This document shows positions 43,485-53,207 of a stretch of DNA of 64,000 nucleotides, in pieces. Positions within the stretch are counted from its first letter, which is position 1; each line of letters starts with the position of its first letter. Source of the DNA: Undaria pinnatifida (lineage: Eukaryota; Sar; Phaeophyceae; Laminariales; Alariaceae); the NCBI GenBank assembly GCA_012845835.1, contig JABAKD010000001.1, forward strand, positions 13,097,501 through 13,161,500. Reading direction: 5' to 3'. A model generated the notes under the pieces. That model was given only the letters and a program-made list of their open reading frames with translations. It had not been told where the DNA came from and did no database searches. The position numbers were made by a program, and so were the translations under genes.

Positions 43485-46400
43485 TTATTTTCCTTGGTCG
43501 GAATGAAGTGTTTCTGGAGGGCCAAACACCGAGAACACGCGTTCGATTAGATGACGAACGATCGTGCAAGCCGCCTTATTTTTGATGGCTATCAAAATGA
43601 CAAATCGAGTAAGATGGTCGATGACAGAAAGGATGAAGCGATTTCCTTGTGACAAGCTTTTATACTCGACAAGATCAACAGCGACGCATTGGAACGCGCG
43701 CGTGACAGGGCGGTGTCCCACAGGCAACTTGGGCGGGCGGTGGGATGACTTGCGGTGTTGGCAAGACAGACACGCTTCAATATGAGTACGGACATCCGTG
43801 GACATGGTCGGCCACCAAAATCTATCACGAATGGTATCGAATGTTGCTTTAAAAGCTAAATGACCTCCAGACGCTGGTAGATCATGACACGAATTAATGA
43901 CAATTTTTCGGAGAGATGTAGGCACTACCAATTGATCGCGGAAAGTGCTACGCTTCCGTAAGTGACCAGGAAGGTACGACCGAAATAGCAATCCTTCATT
44001 TAAAAAGAAGTAGCTCATCGTGTATTTAGATTCTCCACTAGGGAGTGGGGCCGATGTTGGTGCTCGGAGGTACTCAAAATGCTGACAAAATTCCTCTTTC
44101 TGTAGATCGACGAGTTTCGCGGGGTCTACAGTAGGGAAGACAGACACAGCGCTCATGAATAATTCACGGTCGCTTTCTACAGGTGCTACGTCGTGCAAAT
44201 TAGAAGCGGAGAGTTCGTACTCGCGGGGCCTAGGTGGATAGTACGGTCCCTCGATCGGTACATTGCGACAAATGGCGGCTAATCTGGGCTCGGATGGGAT
44301 GGGTTCCCCATTGACTTCGCTAAAAGCACGAGACAACATATCAGGCACGACATTTAATTTGCCTGGGACATGTTTGACAGTGAAATCGTAATTCTGAAGT
44401 GCGATCGCCCATCGGGTGAGCATGTTAGAGGTGCCCTGCATTTTATACAGGTACGTTAGTGCTTGGTGGTCGGTACAGCATGTGAAATGCTTGCCCCATA
44501 GGTACGGACGCCAGTGGGTGACAGCCCAGACCACAGCACAACACTCTTTCATGGTGGCACTATAATGACGCTGGCTTTTCGAAAAGCGGTGACTATAATA
44601 CGCGATGATATCAAGATCGGAATCGGAGCTGCTTTCGCGTGAGCGTTGAGCGAGAAATGCTCCTACTCCTGCTTCTGAGGCATCGGTATGGACAATAAAT
44701 TCCCGAGTAAAATCTAGGTATTTAAGGACCGGTGCGGAACTAAGGGCACGCTTTGCGCGAGCGAATGCTTCACGTTGCGCGGTCCCAAAAGCCTTCTTGA
44801 AAGCGGTTTTTTTGACATAATCCTTACGAGTGAGTTCAACTAGCGGTGCTGTTATTTCAGCATAACCGTCTATAAAACGGCGGACATAGTTGAGTGTATC
44901 TAAGAATCCGCGATTATCTTTGATACACTCAGGCTCAGGCAGTGCTAAAATGGCTTTGACACGGTCGGCACTGATTGAAATACCTTTTTCCGAAATGACA
45001 TGGCCAAGATACTCGATTTCTTTCTGACCGAATTGAAGGTTGGTCGGTTTCAAAGTTAAGCCAGCTGCCTGTAACGCTGAGAACATTTGCTCGAGGGATT
45101 TCAGGTGAGCTTCAAACGTAGAATTAAGACAAATAATATCGTCCATGTACGTAAGAATACCCGACTCAGGACCAAGGTGGCCGAAAGTGACTGACATCAT
45201 GTGTTGAAACAACCATGGGGCATTACAAACTCCAAAAGGCATACGTTTAAAACAAAACTTGCCGGTCGGAGTGACGAATGCTGTCCGGTCGATGTGCTCT
45301 TCTGCGACGGGTAGCTGCCAGAACGCACTGAGGACATCGGCTGTAGAGATGAATTTGACGCCTCCGACTGCATCCAGACAGGAATCTAAGTTCGGGAGGG
45401 GCCAGCTCTTGCGGACAATGTTACGGTTGAGGGTATGACGATAATCAACACAGAAACGAGGGCTACCGTTCTTCTTTGCGACAAGCGTACACGGGCTACC
45501 CCACGGGCTGGGACGTTCTTCGATGATGCCCCATTCAAGCATATCGTGAACACACTTATCAATGACAGCTTTAGCTCGAGGGTTGGCGCGGTACGGGGGA
45601 CGATCGATAGGTCGGGTGTCAGGAGGCAAAGGAAATGTTGCTTCTGCATTGGTGCAACGACCTAGCTCTGACATTGACAAGGCAAAGACAGGACGGTATC
45701 GAGCGCACAAATCCAGGACAGAGACTTTCTGGTCAGACGTGAGCTTAGTGTTAGTAAAAGCTTTGGACAGGGGACCTTCGATCTCAGATTTGGCTTGAGC
45801 GATTTCATCAACTGATGTAGGAGTTTTCGCAACGGCATTAACGTGCAATTGATCAGGCGTCACTACGGACACAGTGAATAACTGACCAAGACATAAATCA
45901 ATAGGTAGCGCAACCCCATCAGAAGACGGGTTTGCAATTTGCACGGCTACTGAACCATCAGCAGCATGCCAAGTAGCAAGAGTGCGAGCGACAATAATTT
46001 TCTCGAACACTGACGAGCTACTGGACTCCAAAAACTCAAGCTCAGACATGATTAGGGGTTCTACGACAACAGTAGAATCGTGCGCGGGAAGACAATCAGT
46101 AAAAGCTACGACAAGGGCCTCGTGTCTCGGTTTAAGATCAACACGTTCACGCAACCTGACATCGACTCCTTCTGCATCATGGTGGACAGCAGCGACGGAC
46201 AGGTTAGAGTCGCTAGAGACAGTGGAGGGATCAGCGGGGCGGGAGGCGGGGTAGCTAGTACGATGAACTGCTGGTATATAATCACCAGTAGAAGGAAAAG
46301 ACATTACTTGGTTTTCCCAATCAAGAATAGCTCCAAAAATAGACATGACACTGTTATCAAGGAGTAATGAATCGGGACCAAGAGACGGTACAACTAATGC

Positions 46401-46661
46401 TTCGACAACGTGCGTAATCGTACTAAGGGTGAGTGAAAAAACAACAAACCCTAAGACATTCAACGGCGAACCATTCGCTGCTTGCAAGGCAACGGCGGTT
46501 GGCGGGACAGGTTGGATAATAACAGAATGCAGGGTTGGGTGTGACTTTAACCATGCATGAGACACTACAGACACATCAGTAGCAGTATCTACAGTGATTT
46601 CGGGTACTGGATAGTCTTCTACAAAGCCAGAAATCTGCACTCTGCGAGACGAAAAGAACAA
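43485..46661 (-). pseudogene. Gypsy pol: protease, RT, RNase H, integrase N-terminal part
   Basis: 1,058 codons. Protease near residue 25 (VDTATDVSVVS; DTA active site). RT: 'LEWGIIEERPSPWGSPCTLV', 'FISTADVLSAFWQLPV', 'KRMPFGVCNAPWLFQ' and YMDD near residue 503. RNase H: 'FIVHTDASEAGVGAFL' near 657, 'ATMKECCAVVWAVTHW' and 'CCTDHQALTYLYK'. Integrase: HHCC finger ('CHDLPASGGHL...CLSCQH') near 925-965, first catalytic D in 'VAVDLVEYK' and second in 'HSDQGK'. A TAA at 43485-43487 stops translation right after that motif; the next entry continues in the same frame. No other lesion is visible in this long frame. Confidence 0.92.
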
Positions 46662-47248
46662 AGAAAAAATGATGGCGTTTGCATGCCAGCATCGAGCCGT
46701 GCCACGCAGTGACCATCGCAGATAAGTGACAGATGCTCAAAGGCAAGATTATCCGCGAATTTCTCGTCGTGCGGAGCTACGGCTTTCGCTCGGAAACCAA
46801 CAACGAGGCGAAACTGAGACAAGACCTCTGCGACATCAACATCGGCGCTACCAGTTAAGCGCGGTAAGCTACGTACGTCATTGGGCGTGAAAGTGACAGC
46901 TTTCGGTGCGGACAGCACTCCTGCGTACGTGGGAACTGGTTGGACAGGGAGAGGGTTCGAGGGGTCAGTCTCGGACGAAGCGGCAGACGAACTACCTGAG
47001 ACACTCATACTTGCCAGTTGTTGAAGCATGGAGTTGTGCTGGTCGGAGAGCTGGTCGATCTCGCCGTTCTCCATGCGCTCGAGTTGGTGGTTGACGATGC
47101 GAGCTAGGCGCTCGCGGATGGCGACGATGGGTTCGGAAGAAGTCGGTGCAGGGGTTTCCGATGCACCCCCTTTGTGCTCCAGGACGCCCTCCGATCGTAG
47201 CGGGTTTTTTTATCCCGCTGCGGGGTCAGCGTACTCTCCAGTTGACAT
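46619..47248 (-). pseudogene. Short gag of the gypsy element
   Basis: Open from an ATG at 47074 (151 codons). The same frame extends upstream to an ATG at 47248 but is broken by TAA at 47210-47212. The N-terminal part has a coiled-coil-like stretch ('QLSDQHNSMLQQLASM'), then 'VRSLPRLTGSADVDVAEVLS', which resembles the start of a gypsy capsid, and 'FEHLSLICDGHCVARLD'. The rest of capsid and any CCHC nucleocapsid knuckle are missing: the text passes straight to protease. An internal deletion is the simplest reading. Pol lies in the -1 frame relative to gag with an overlap; a T6 run (minus strand, about 46668) is the only obvious slip site and is not a canonical heptamer. Confidence 0.7.
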
Positions 47249-47290
47249 CTCGAAAGACTAGGAATCAACACGAACAAGTTGATTTTTCAA

Positions 47291-47306
47291 CTGCCGTCAG
47301 ACGCCA
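47291..47306 (-). promoter_or_regulatory. Primer-binding site
   Basis: Directly after the 5' LTR on the minus strand: TGGCGTCTGACGGCAG. The TGG start pairs with the CCA end of a tRNA; I cannot name the tRNA. Confidence 0.75.
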
Positions 47307-47798
47307 GTAAGATTCGTAGTCAAAACCGTCGGTGGGTCGCGATCCCACTTCTCTCTGCGTGAGCAGAGTGTTCTCACTGTTGAACTACGACGGCGGAGTG
47401 TGAGACAACACGGGCTGATACAGCAGGCCGTTGACAGAGGGAGAGACAGGACAGGTTGAGATGGACTCACTCCCAGAAGTGCAAGGAGAAGGAGTAGTAG
47501 TTGTTGTTGTGTTGTTGTGAGAGCGGTGGGCGAGCAGTTGTCGGTGCTCCCTCAGCTCTCGGATAAAAGGAACAATCCAGCGGGACCTTCCAAAGTCCCG
47601 CTGCGGAGAATACGCTAGGCGGTGTATCCGCCGCGGAGGATCCGTCAGCGGAACGTGGAGGGGAAGGCTCCGTGGCGTGTTCTAGACATGACAATCTCCC
47701 GTGTTCCCCAAGCGATCCTTCCAGAAACGATGTCTGGAAGGTTGAAGGGGTTTCGACATTTTCTCTAGGCGTGTTGGTTCGGGGACATGGTATCCACA
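47307..47798 (-). repeat. 5' LTR of the gypsy element
   Basis: Same length and, by eye, the same sequence as 40208-40699. Both encode the same 110-codon shadow frame, which is not a gene. Confidence 0.92.
47325..47394 (-). ncRNA. tRNA-like cloverleaf in the 5' LTR
   Basis: Same sequence and fold as 40226-40295. In this LTR it ends 18 nt before the LTR/primer-binding-site junction, so in the genomic RNA the cloverleaf would lie in U5 almost next to the primer-binding site. Confidence 0.75.
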
Positions 47799-48165
47799 TC
47801 TGTTTTATTTGTTTTCTTATTATTATTTTGTTTTTGTTTTTGTTTATTTCGTATTCTCTCTTCTAATGTATTTCTGTTGCTGACGTATGTATGTTGTGCC
47901 TGTCGTACCCAGTGTGTGTGTGTTCTTCACATTAAACCGTTCTTCTACTCGTCGACATCCAGCACACCCAGTGTCCGTACTGATTCTTCACCCTACCCAG
48001 TACTAGGGCATGACATTGCGTTGTCGAATGCATTACGATGCATTATCTCTGTGTCGTAGCTTGTGACCACAGAGCTGATCTTTCTAGGGTGAAGAATCAG
48101 TACGGACACTGGGTGTGTTGGATGTCGACGAGTAGAAGAACGGTTTAATGTGAAGAACACACACA
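47799..48165 (-). repeat. R3 copy 3, right half, with an 81-bp inserted module
   Basis: Resumes the R3 sequence broken at 40207. At 47914-47994 an 81-bp module, the inverse of this copy's own end segment (48087-48165), is inserted between two ACCCAGT words (47907-47913, 47995-48001). Copies at 15828 and 53765 have the single, empty site. The result is a long inverted repeat. Confidence 0.85.
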
Positions 48166-48299
48166 CACATCTCACAGCTGGAGTGTAATTTGATTTTCAT
48201 AATACAGAATAGTAGTGCGTATTACCTCCTATCAGCCTGTTACGTGCATATACAGGCAGTAAGTAGTGCCTCTTATAACAGTACGAGTAGAGTACTCCA

Positions 48300-48412
48300 C
48301 TTTTTCTTTTTTTTTCTTTCCAGCTTCTGGACAAGCCGTGGTCACAGGTGTCGTTCGTCCCGTCTCCCGCCCAGTTCCCGCCTTTAGTTTTTATCGCGCA
48401 TAGGGTTCAGCA
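48300..48412 (-). repeat. S1 SINE copy 5, 3' part
   Basis: T-rich tail, 'ctttccagcttctggacaag', 'ccgtggtcacaggtgtcg', 'tttttatcgcgcatagggtt', up to the hAT-2 target word. The 5' part follows at 50525-50701. Confidence 0.85.
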
Positions 48413-48420
48413 ATCCCTCT

Positions 48421-50516
48421 TAGGCTCGGTTTGGTTTGGTCTGGCCAGTCTTATTCGGACGAAGGATAGGACTAATTTGCTGCGTCCGTCGGTGAGCACT
48501 GCTTCTGAGTTACGGCTTCGAGCGCAACCGCACAGAAAAAGGTGTGTACCTCTGATGCTCGTGCTGCTATGTCAGCTATATGTCAGGGAGCTTTTCTAGT
48601 GACTCGCATTTTTAATCGCCGTGCGGTTCACTTCGAACAAGCTGTCCACCCACAGGCTCGTGCTCGTTTTGTAAGAGGACGAGGGTCACCGATTACGGGC
48701 CGGGCCTACCGGGCACGCTCCTTAGTCTAGGCTGGCCGTCGTCTCTTTCGGTAGGACCGTAACAGCTGCATGTATCACCAACACCTCTGGCACACGGGTA
48801 GCATTATCTCCAGGTTCCCGTTGGCTCGTGTTATTCTCGCAGCAGCAGCAGAAAGGTGTGGGAACACCTGCTCACCTCGAACTTTCACTACGCAAAGACG
48901 CCAGGGTGGTGGGTCTACAGACTTTTCTTTGCGATAGCCCAGTGGCAGGTATCACGTCGTGCATCAATGTTGGCCGTTTCACCTTGTGACCCTGGCAGTG
49001 AAGAGTGGTAAACCTGCCGCATCCGCCGTGTCAGGACATGTCGTGTGCAGTGTTTCCCAAAAAAAAACACCGGAATGCGGGATGTGCCACAATTTTGAGC
49101 GTTGACATACTACATTCATTATCAACGCATAATTTCCTGATCTCTACGCCGCTTTTTTTTCTTTCAAGCTAGTTCACAAGTGGTCTAAAATACTTTTTAA
49201 TACCTGGTACCTTTTTTTTTTTTCAGAATTTTATGCTTTTTTTCCCTGAAAAAACTTTGCTAAAACAGGGCAAATATGCTCCCAGGCAATTATGTTTTTT
49301 TTCTGGTGTTATTCCCCACTTATGCTCCGTTTCATAGCAGCCATTTATGCTCAAAATGGCGAGGTATACTCGACGGCCAGCCTTCTTTTTGTGTTACAAA
49401 CTCTGTCGAAGCTTTTCTGGTCACATTGTGTTGTATATCCAACCTGCTGTTCCCCGGATGTCCGTTGCATGCGCTTGAAAACGTACTTTCGAACGCCGTC
49501 GTCGATCGAGTACGAGTCGTTCGCCTCGAAAGCTAAAGACAAAAACAAATCAATGGCGTGCGCTTTAACATGTCTGAAAATGTCCTTAAACGTGGTACGG
49601 AGTACTCCGATCATAACAATGTGATGATGACGTAACCTGCATTATTTCTATCTGAATTCCATCCTTCGTATTATTGCTTCGGAAGAATGTCGACCGCCGA
49701 CTCGCACCTTCTCTTTGCAGCATACGACAGCACTAGTCATCCGTTGCACAAAAAGTATCGTCCCTCTCCTGCCAATTTGGGAAAAAATGAAGAAATGCCA
49801 CTCGTCTAACCAAGCAGCACGCGGCGAACAGCAGCGCTACGCTAGTCAGTAGGAGTTGGTGAAAAATCACAAGAAAGCAGAAAGCCCGAGCCCCTCTAGA
49901 CCATACTACCATGATGAATTACTCGGAGGTGCCTCTTAGCCTCGGCGTTCCGATGCCCTATTGTAAATGAGAAGAGTTGCCGCCGAAATGCGGTCGAGGT
50001 AGCAGTTATGCTGCTTGTCGTCAAGGCAGCTGCGAAGGGTGGAAAACACCCGTTGTCGTTCTACGAAAGCAGAAGAGGGTTGGATCAAGGCCACGTCTTT
50101 GGCTACGTTGTACCAAGCAGGGACTTTCCCCTTGTGTTGTCCTTTTTTGATATGTGGTCTTCTGTGTGCTGTGCGCTGTGTGCTGTGTGCTGTGTGCTGT
50201 GTGCTGTGTGCGGTGCGGTGTCGGTGCTCGTAAAACAAAACTACTGTTCTTATTTCAGGTCTTCAGGTACATAATTGCAGTTATCCGGCTGCTACGTAGG
50301 CGCTGTGAAAATATCTCAGATACCCCTTCTGCCCTCAGTTGTAGCCTATATATGCTGAAAAAATAGCAGGGTATGCTCGTCGGTGACGTGTATATGCTTT
50401 GTTTCAGGCGTGGTGTGCTTAAACAATGCTCCCCGCCACTTATGCTTTCACTTGATAATATGCGAAATAAGGCCCAATATGCGATAAGCTATACCAGCAT
50501 GATTGGCCTGAGCCTA
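48421..50516. mobile_element. hAT-2: second hAT-type element, 8-bp target duplication, decayed
   Basis: The word 'atccctct' flanks it exactly (48413-48420 and 50517-50524), and the S1 text on either side joins across it. Ends: 'taggctcggtt' at left and 'ggcctgagccta' at right, an inverted repeat of about 8-10 bp. Inside, the minus strand at about 49940-50124 encodes a hAT dimerisation motif. The rest has no intact domain and includes a (GTGTGCT)n run (50157-50212). 2,096 bp. Confidence 0.85.
49936..50238 (-). pseudogene. hAT dimerisation domain remnant of hAT-2
   Basis: From about 50124 the frame reads 'VPAWYNVAKDVALIQPSSAF', 'VERQRVFSTLRSCLDDKQ' and 'ISAATLLIYN', closely following the hAT C-terminal pattern (small aliphatic, IQPSSA, ER.FS.L, then .Q......D.I..S..L.YN). 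The first 38 residues are a translation of the heptanucleotide repeat and not part of the domain. Upstream catalytic parts are absent, and the domain lies close to the 5' side of the element, so most of the gene has been deleted. Confidence 0.7.
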
Positions 50517-50524
50517 ATCCCTCT

Positions 50525-51030
50525 GCTCGTCGATTGTTCATCCAGTGTGTTGTTTACTCACGCTCTCGCGCTTTCCGCAATTCAATTTGTGCACAAGAAA
50601 TAGTCCCTATATATTTATACATCAAGTTGCAAGTATTATTGTATGCACTCAGGGGGACTCGAACTCACGAAACTGACAACTTACCAGGCTCAAGGCTCAA
50701 GGATAACCTGGGGAGCCCCTATTTGCAGGACGGGCCTGCAACGAATTCTTGCAGGACGTTTTGGCACACTTTTGTCCCAGGTACCTGCACAGACCCCACC
50801 CAACCCTAACCCTAACCCTAATCCTAACCCTAACCCCAACCCCAACCCGACCCCTGACCGTTTGACCGGTACGTGGGGCTAAAAGTGCCCTCGCGCGGCT
50901 TCGCCGCGCGTTCGGCAGGCGTTCGCCAAGAAAAAAAACGCGGGCAATACAGGTGGCCAATCAGAGGCACGTCCTGCAAGAATTCGTTGCAGGCCCATCC
51001 TGCAAATAGGGTTTCTCGATAACCTGACAC
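50525..51030 (-). repeat. S1 SINE copy 5, 5' part, interrupted by a MULE-type element
   Basis: 'ctgctcgtcgattgttcat', 'cacgctctcgcgctttccgc', 'ttcaatttgtgcacaagaa', 'ggactcgaactcacgaaact', 'ggataacctg'; then the miniature element, after which the duplicated 'gataacctg' (51018-51026) follows. Confidence 0.75.
50711..51017. mobile_element. Mutator-type miniature element (MITE) with CCCTAA repeats
   Basis: A 9-bp word 'gataacctg' flanks it on both sides (50702-50710, 51018-51026). The terminal inverted repeat is about 49 bp: left starts GGGAGCCCCTATTTGC, right complement starts GAGAAACCCTATTTGC, and both continue to 'cttgcaggacgt'. A 9-bp duplication with long inverted ends starting GAG/GGG is the Mutator pattern. 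The interior carries a run of about seven telomere-like CCCTAA/CCCCAA units (50800-50850) and a 'cgcgcggcttcgccgcgcg' hairpin (50892-50910). No coding capacity. Confidence 0.85.
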
Positions 51031-51354
51031 TAGTCGTTAAGTAAAAACAACGGATGAATAAGAAGACAACACACTATTTTTGGTACATTTTATAGTATAC
51101 TATCGATCCTGGTCCAAGGTGTGGCTGCCAGGTGAGAGTGCACTTTCGGTCATACGCCAGGTGTGGCTGCCAAGTGATGCAGCTACCAAATGGCACCCAT
51201 CTTCAAAAACTTTGAGCACTTAAATAAAGCAACCCTGTTTAGTATTTTTTCATATTTTTATCTCGAAGACAGCCCTGACACAGCTGACCGCAAGATACGG
51301 AGAGACGACGTCGCGGCGCTGTCGCTTCGCTCCATCGCCTGCTCTTTTTCTTTT

Positions 51355-51690
51355 TTTTTTTCTTGATCCCATTTTTTCTCCTCGCACTACTCTCGCCCTC
51401 CCCCCCAGTAGTAGCTCAGATACGGGGTCACATATAGCGGGCATTTCTCCCCCCTCCCCACTACGGTACGTGCCTTTATTTTTATTGCGATAATAGTTCA
51501 GCATTTTCTTCCCTCTCGTCGACTCGCGTCGAATTGTACCTACTCACAGCTCTCAGGAGTTGATCTTTTTTTTGCATTTTTGCAAATAATGTAAAAATCT
51601 CACCACGGTGGGAATCGAACTCAGGGACCAACGCCAGCAGTATTCGACGGCCCACTTGACGGCGACCGGTTATCTTTATAATCTTTGAAC
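51355..51690 (-). repeat. S2 SINE, copy 3 (best preserved)
   Basis: On the minus strand: a head with box-A-like 'gccgtcaagtgg' and box-B-like 'gagttcgattcccacc' (about 51607-51660), body with 'attcgacgcgagtcgacgag', 'ttatcgcaataaaaataaag' and 'cgtaccgtagtgggga', then an A-rich tail (51340-51362). The tRNA-like head plus A tail fits a Pol III SINE. Confidence 0.7.
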
Positions 51691-51699
51691 CAAAAGGCC

Positions 51700-52394
51700 C
51701 TGAGTGTGCACAACTTGAGTTGAGCTCGTTAACGCACTCCTACGTTGTGGTTCTCCCGCTGTGGTTCTCCATGCCATCCTCCTGCTGTGGTTCTCCATGT
51801 CCGCCTCATCGCCTTAGCTCACTCAGCCCGCTCCTTCGCACAGAGTAAGAGCACCGGTTGTTGATGTTTCTAGTGTTTCTAAGGGCACGTATTCATGTAA
51901 TGACGAAAGACACTTTTGAATCGAAACTACTCTTTTTTAGTAATCGAATCGAATTTTTTAGTTCGATTCGATTTGTGTTTGAAACAACGATTATTTCCTC
52001 CTATCGAGAAACCACGAATTGCGCATTGTCAACGTTTCTTTCTCCGACGGGAATAATTAATGCAGATCTCGCTATCTTATCGCCGAAGTTTTGAACTGCT
52101 GTTGTCTGTGTTGGCGGTGTCTTTGCTTCGTCTTTGTCGTGGCACTCGGCTTATCGAGCTATTAGAAAAATTAGTCTTGCGAACGCCATCATTGTTTTTA
52201 GGCGCCACAGCTGAGGTACGCTATTACTATGGTGTAGTAGTAGACGTACCTGATATGTGTTATTTCCTAGGAGGGCATCAGTGTATGCAGTATGCCAATC
52301 GCAGTAATTGGAAGAAAATGATGTGTTGACAATTGTCGTGTTTTTATTTTACCAGTCAATTTGTTTTTTTTTCGACGCTTTGAAGGCGTGTATT
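51700..52394. other. No recognisable feature
   Basis: Includes two close repeats of 'tgctgtggttctccatg' (about 51764-51800); otherwise nothing supported. Confidence 0.4.
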
Positions 52395-52985
52395 TGCCCG
52401 GGAACTACCCGTACGTGGGACTTGAACTGTGAGTTCTGCGCAACCCTACCCGGAACGTCTGTGAGTTCTGAACGACATTCATACCCCGTACCCGAAACTT
52501 CTACCTTTGTTTTGTCTCTAGGGTGCACACAAAATCATACATGGGGATTTTTCCCCTGGGTAGTACCCGACAAACAACTTCTGTGACTTTTGTAGGTCAC
52601 TCGTACCCGAGCCCGGAACTTCTGGAAGTTCTGTACGCCGGTGCCACAAAGACCCGGGGTAGGGACAAAGCATGTGTTTATACCTGCCCGGAACTTCTGG
52701 AAGTACTGTACGCCCGTGCAATAATATCCGGAAGTTCTGGAAGCTTTGGAAGACATTCAAACCTGTACCAGGAACTTCTGGAAGTCCTGAAAGGCTTCCA
52801 TACCCGTACCCGGAACTTCTGTGAGTTCTGTACGACCCGTGCCACAATACCCAGGGTGCGGGTACAGAATGTTATGTACCCGCCTGGAACTTCCGTGAGT
52901 TCTATATGCCTGTGCCACAACACCCGGAACTTCTGGAAGTTCTGTAACACTTCCATACCCGTACCTGTAACTGCTGGATTGTGAA
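52395..52985 (+). repeat. Minisatellite with palindromic core GGAACTTCTGGAAGTTCTG
   Basis: At least eight copies of the core or close variants near 52612, 52689, 52730, 52769, 52810, 52884 and 52923, with decayed ones from 52420, separated by 'tacccgtacccg' and 'gtgccacaataccc' blocks. Spacing is irregular, about 40-75 bp. Each core is self-complementary. Several frames translate repeated 'PELLEVLYA' or 'LPEVPG' peptides as a consequence. Confidence 0.85.
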
Positions 52986-53012
52986 TACTTTTTCGTTAAA
53001 TTGTTACGGTGA

Positions 53013-53207
53013 ATTGACACACGAAACCTGCCAGCAGGTATACGGAATGTAGTGGAAGTGTGGTGAGCTTGATGTTTTTTTTTCCTCCTCCGACGGAGAT
53101 TTTTTTTTTTTTTTTTTTGATCCTCCGGCGGATGAGGAAAAAAAAAGCTTTAGATCACCACACTTTCACGTATTTTCATACGCGTCGTGTGTCGATTTAA
53201 CTCAGCT
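53013..53207. repeat. R5 inverted pair, tail to tail
   Basis: A plus-strand R5 unit (53013-53100, diverged: 'ttgacacacgaaacc', 'tgtggtgagcttgatg', 'ctccgacggag') meets a minus-strand unit (53118-53207) through a T18 run. Confidence 0.75.

Larger units (their letters stand above)
40208..47798 (-). mobile_element. Ty3/gypsy LTR retrotransposon, defective, recently inserted
   Basis: 7.6 kb element read on the minus strand: 5' LTR (47307-47798), primer-binding site, short gag, pol in protease-RT-RNase H-integrase order (the Ty3/gypsy order), a long 3' non-coding region, polypurine tract and 3' LTR (40208-40699). The two 492-bp LTRs show no difference that I can see, which implies a young insertion. 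It sits inside an R3 copy; flanking words 'tcttt' (40203-40207) and 'tctgt' (47799-47803) are a plausible but imperfect 5-bp duplication. Gag lacks the capsid C-terminus and zinc knuckle, and the integrase has a stop, so it was probably moved by proteins from another copy. Confidence 0.93.

Noticed and set aside
46619-46700. Canonical -1 ribosomal slip site between gag and pol
   Set aside because: Only a T6 run is present; it does not fit the X XXY YYZ pattern in the gag frame.
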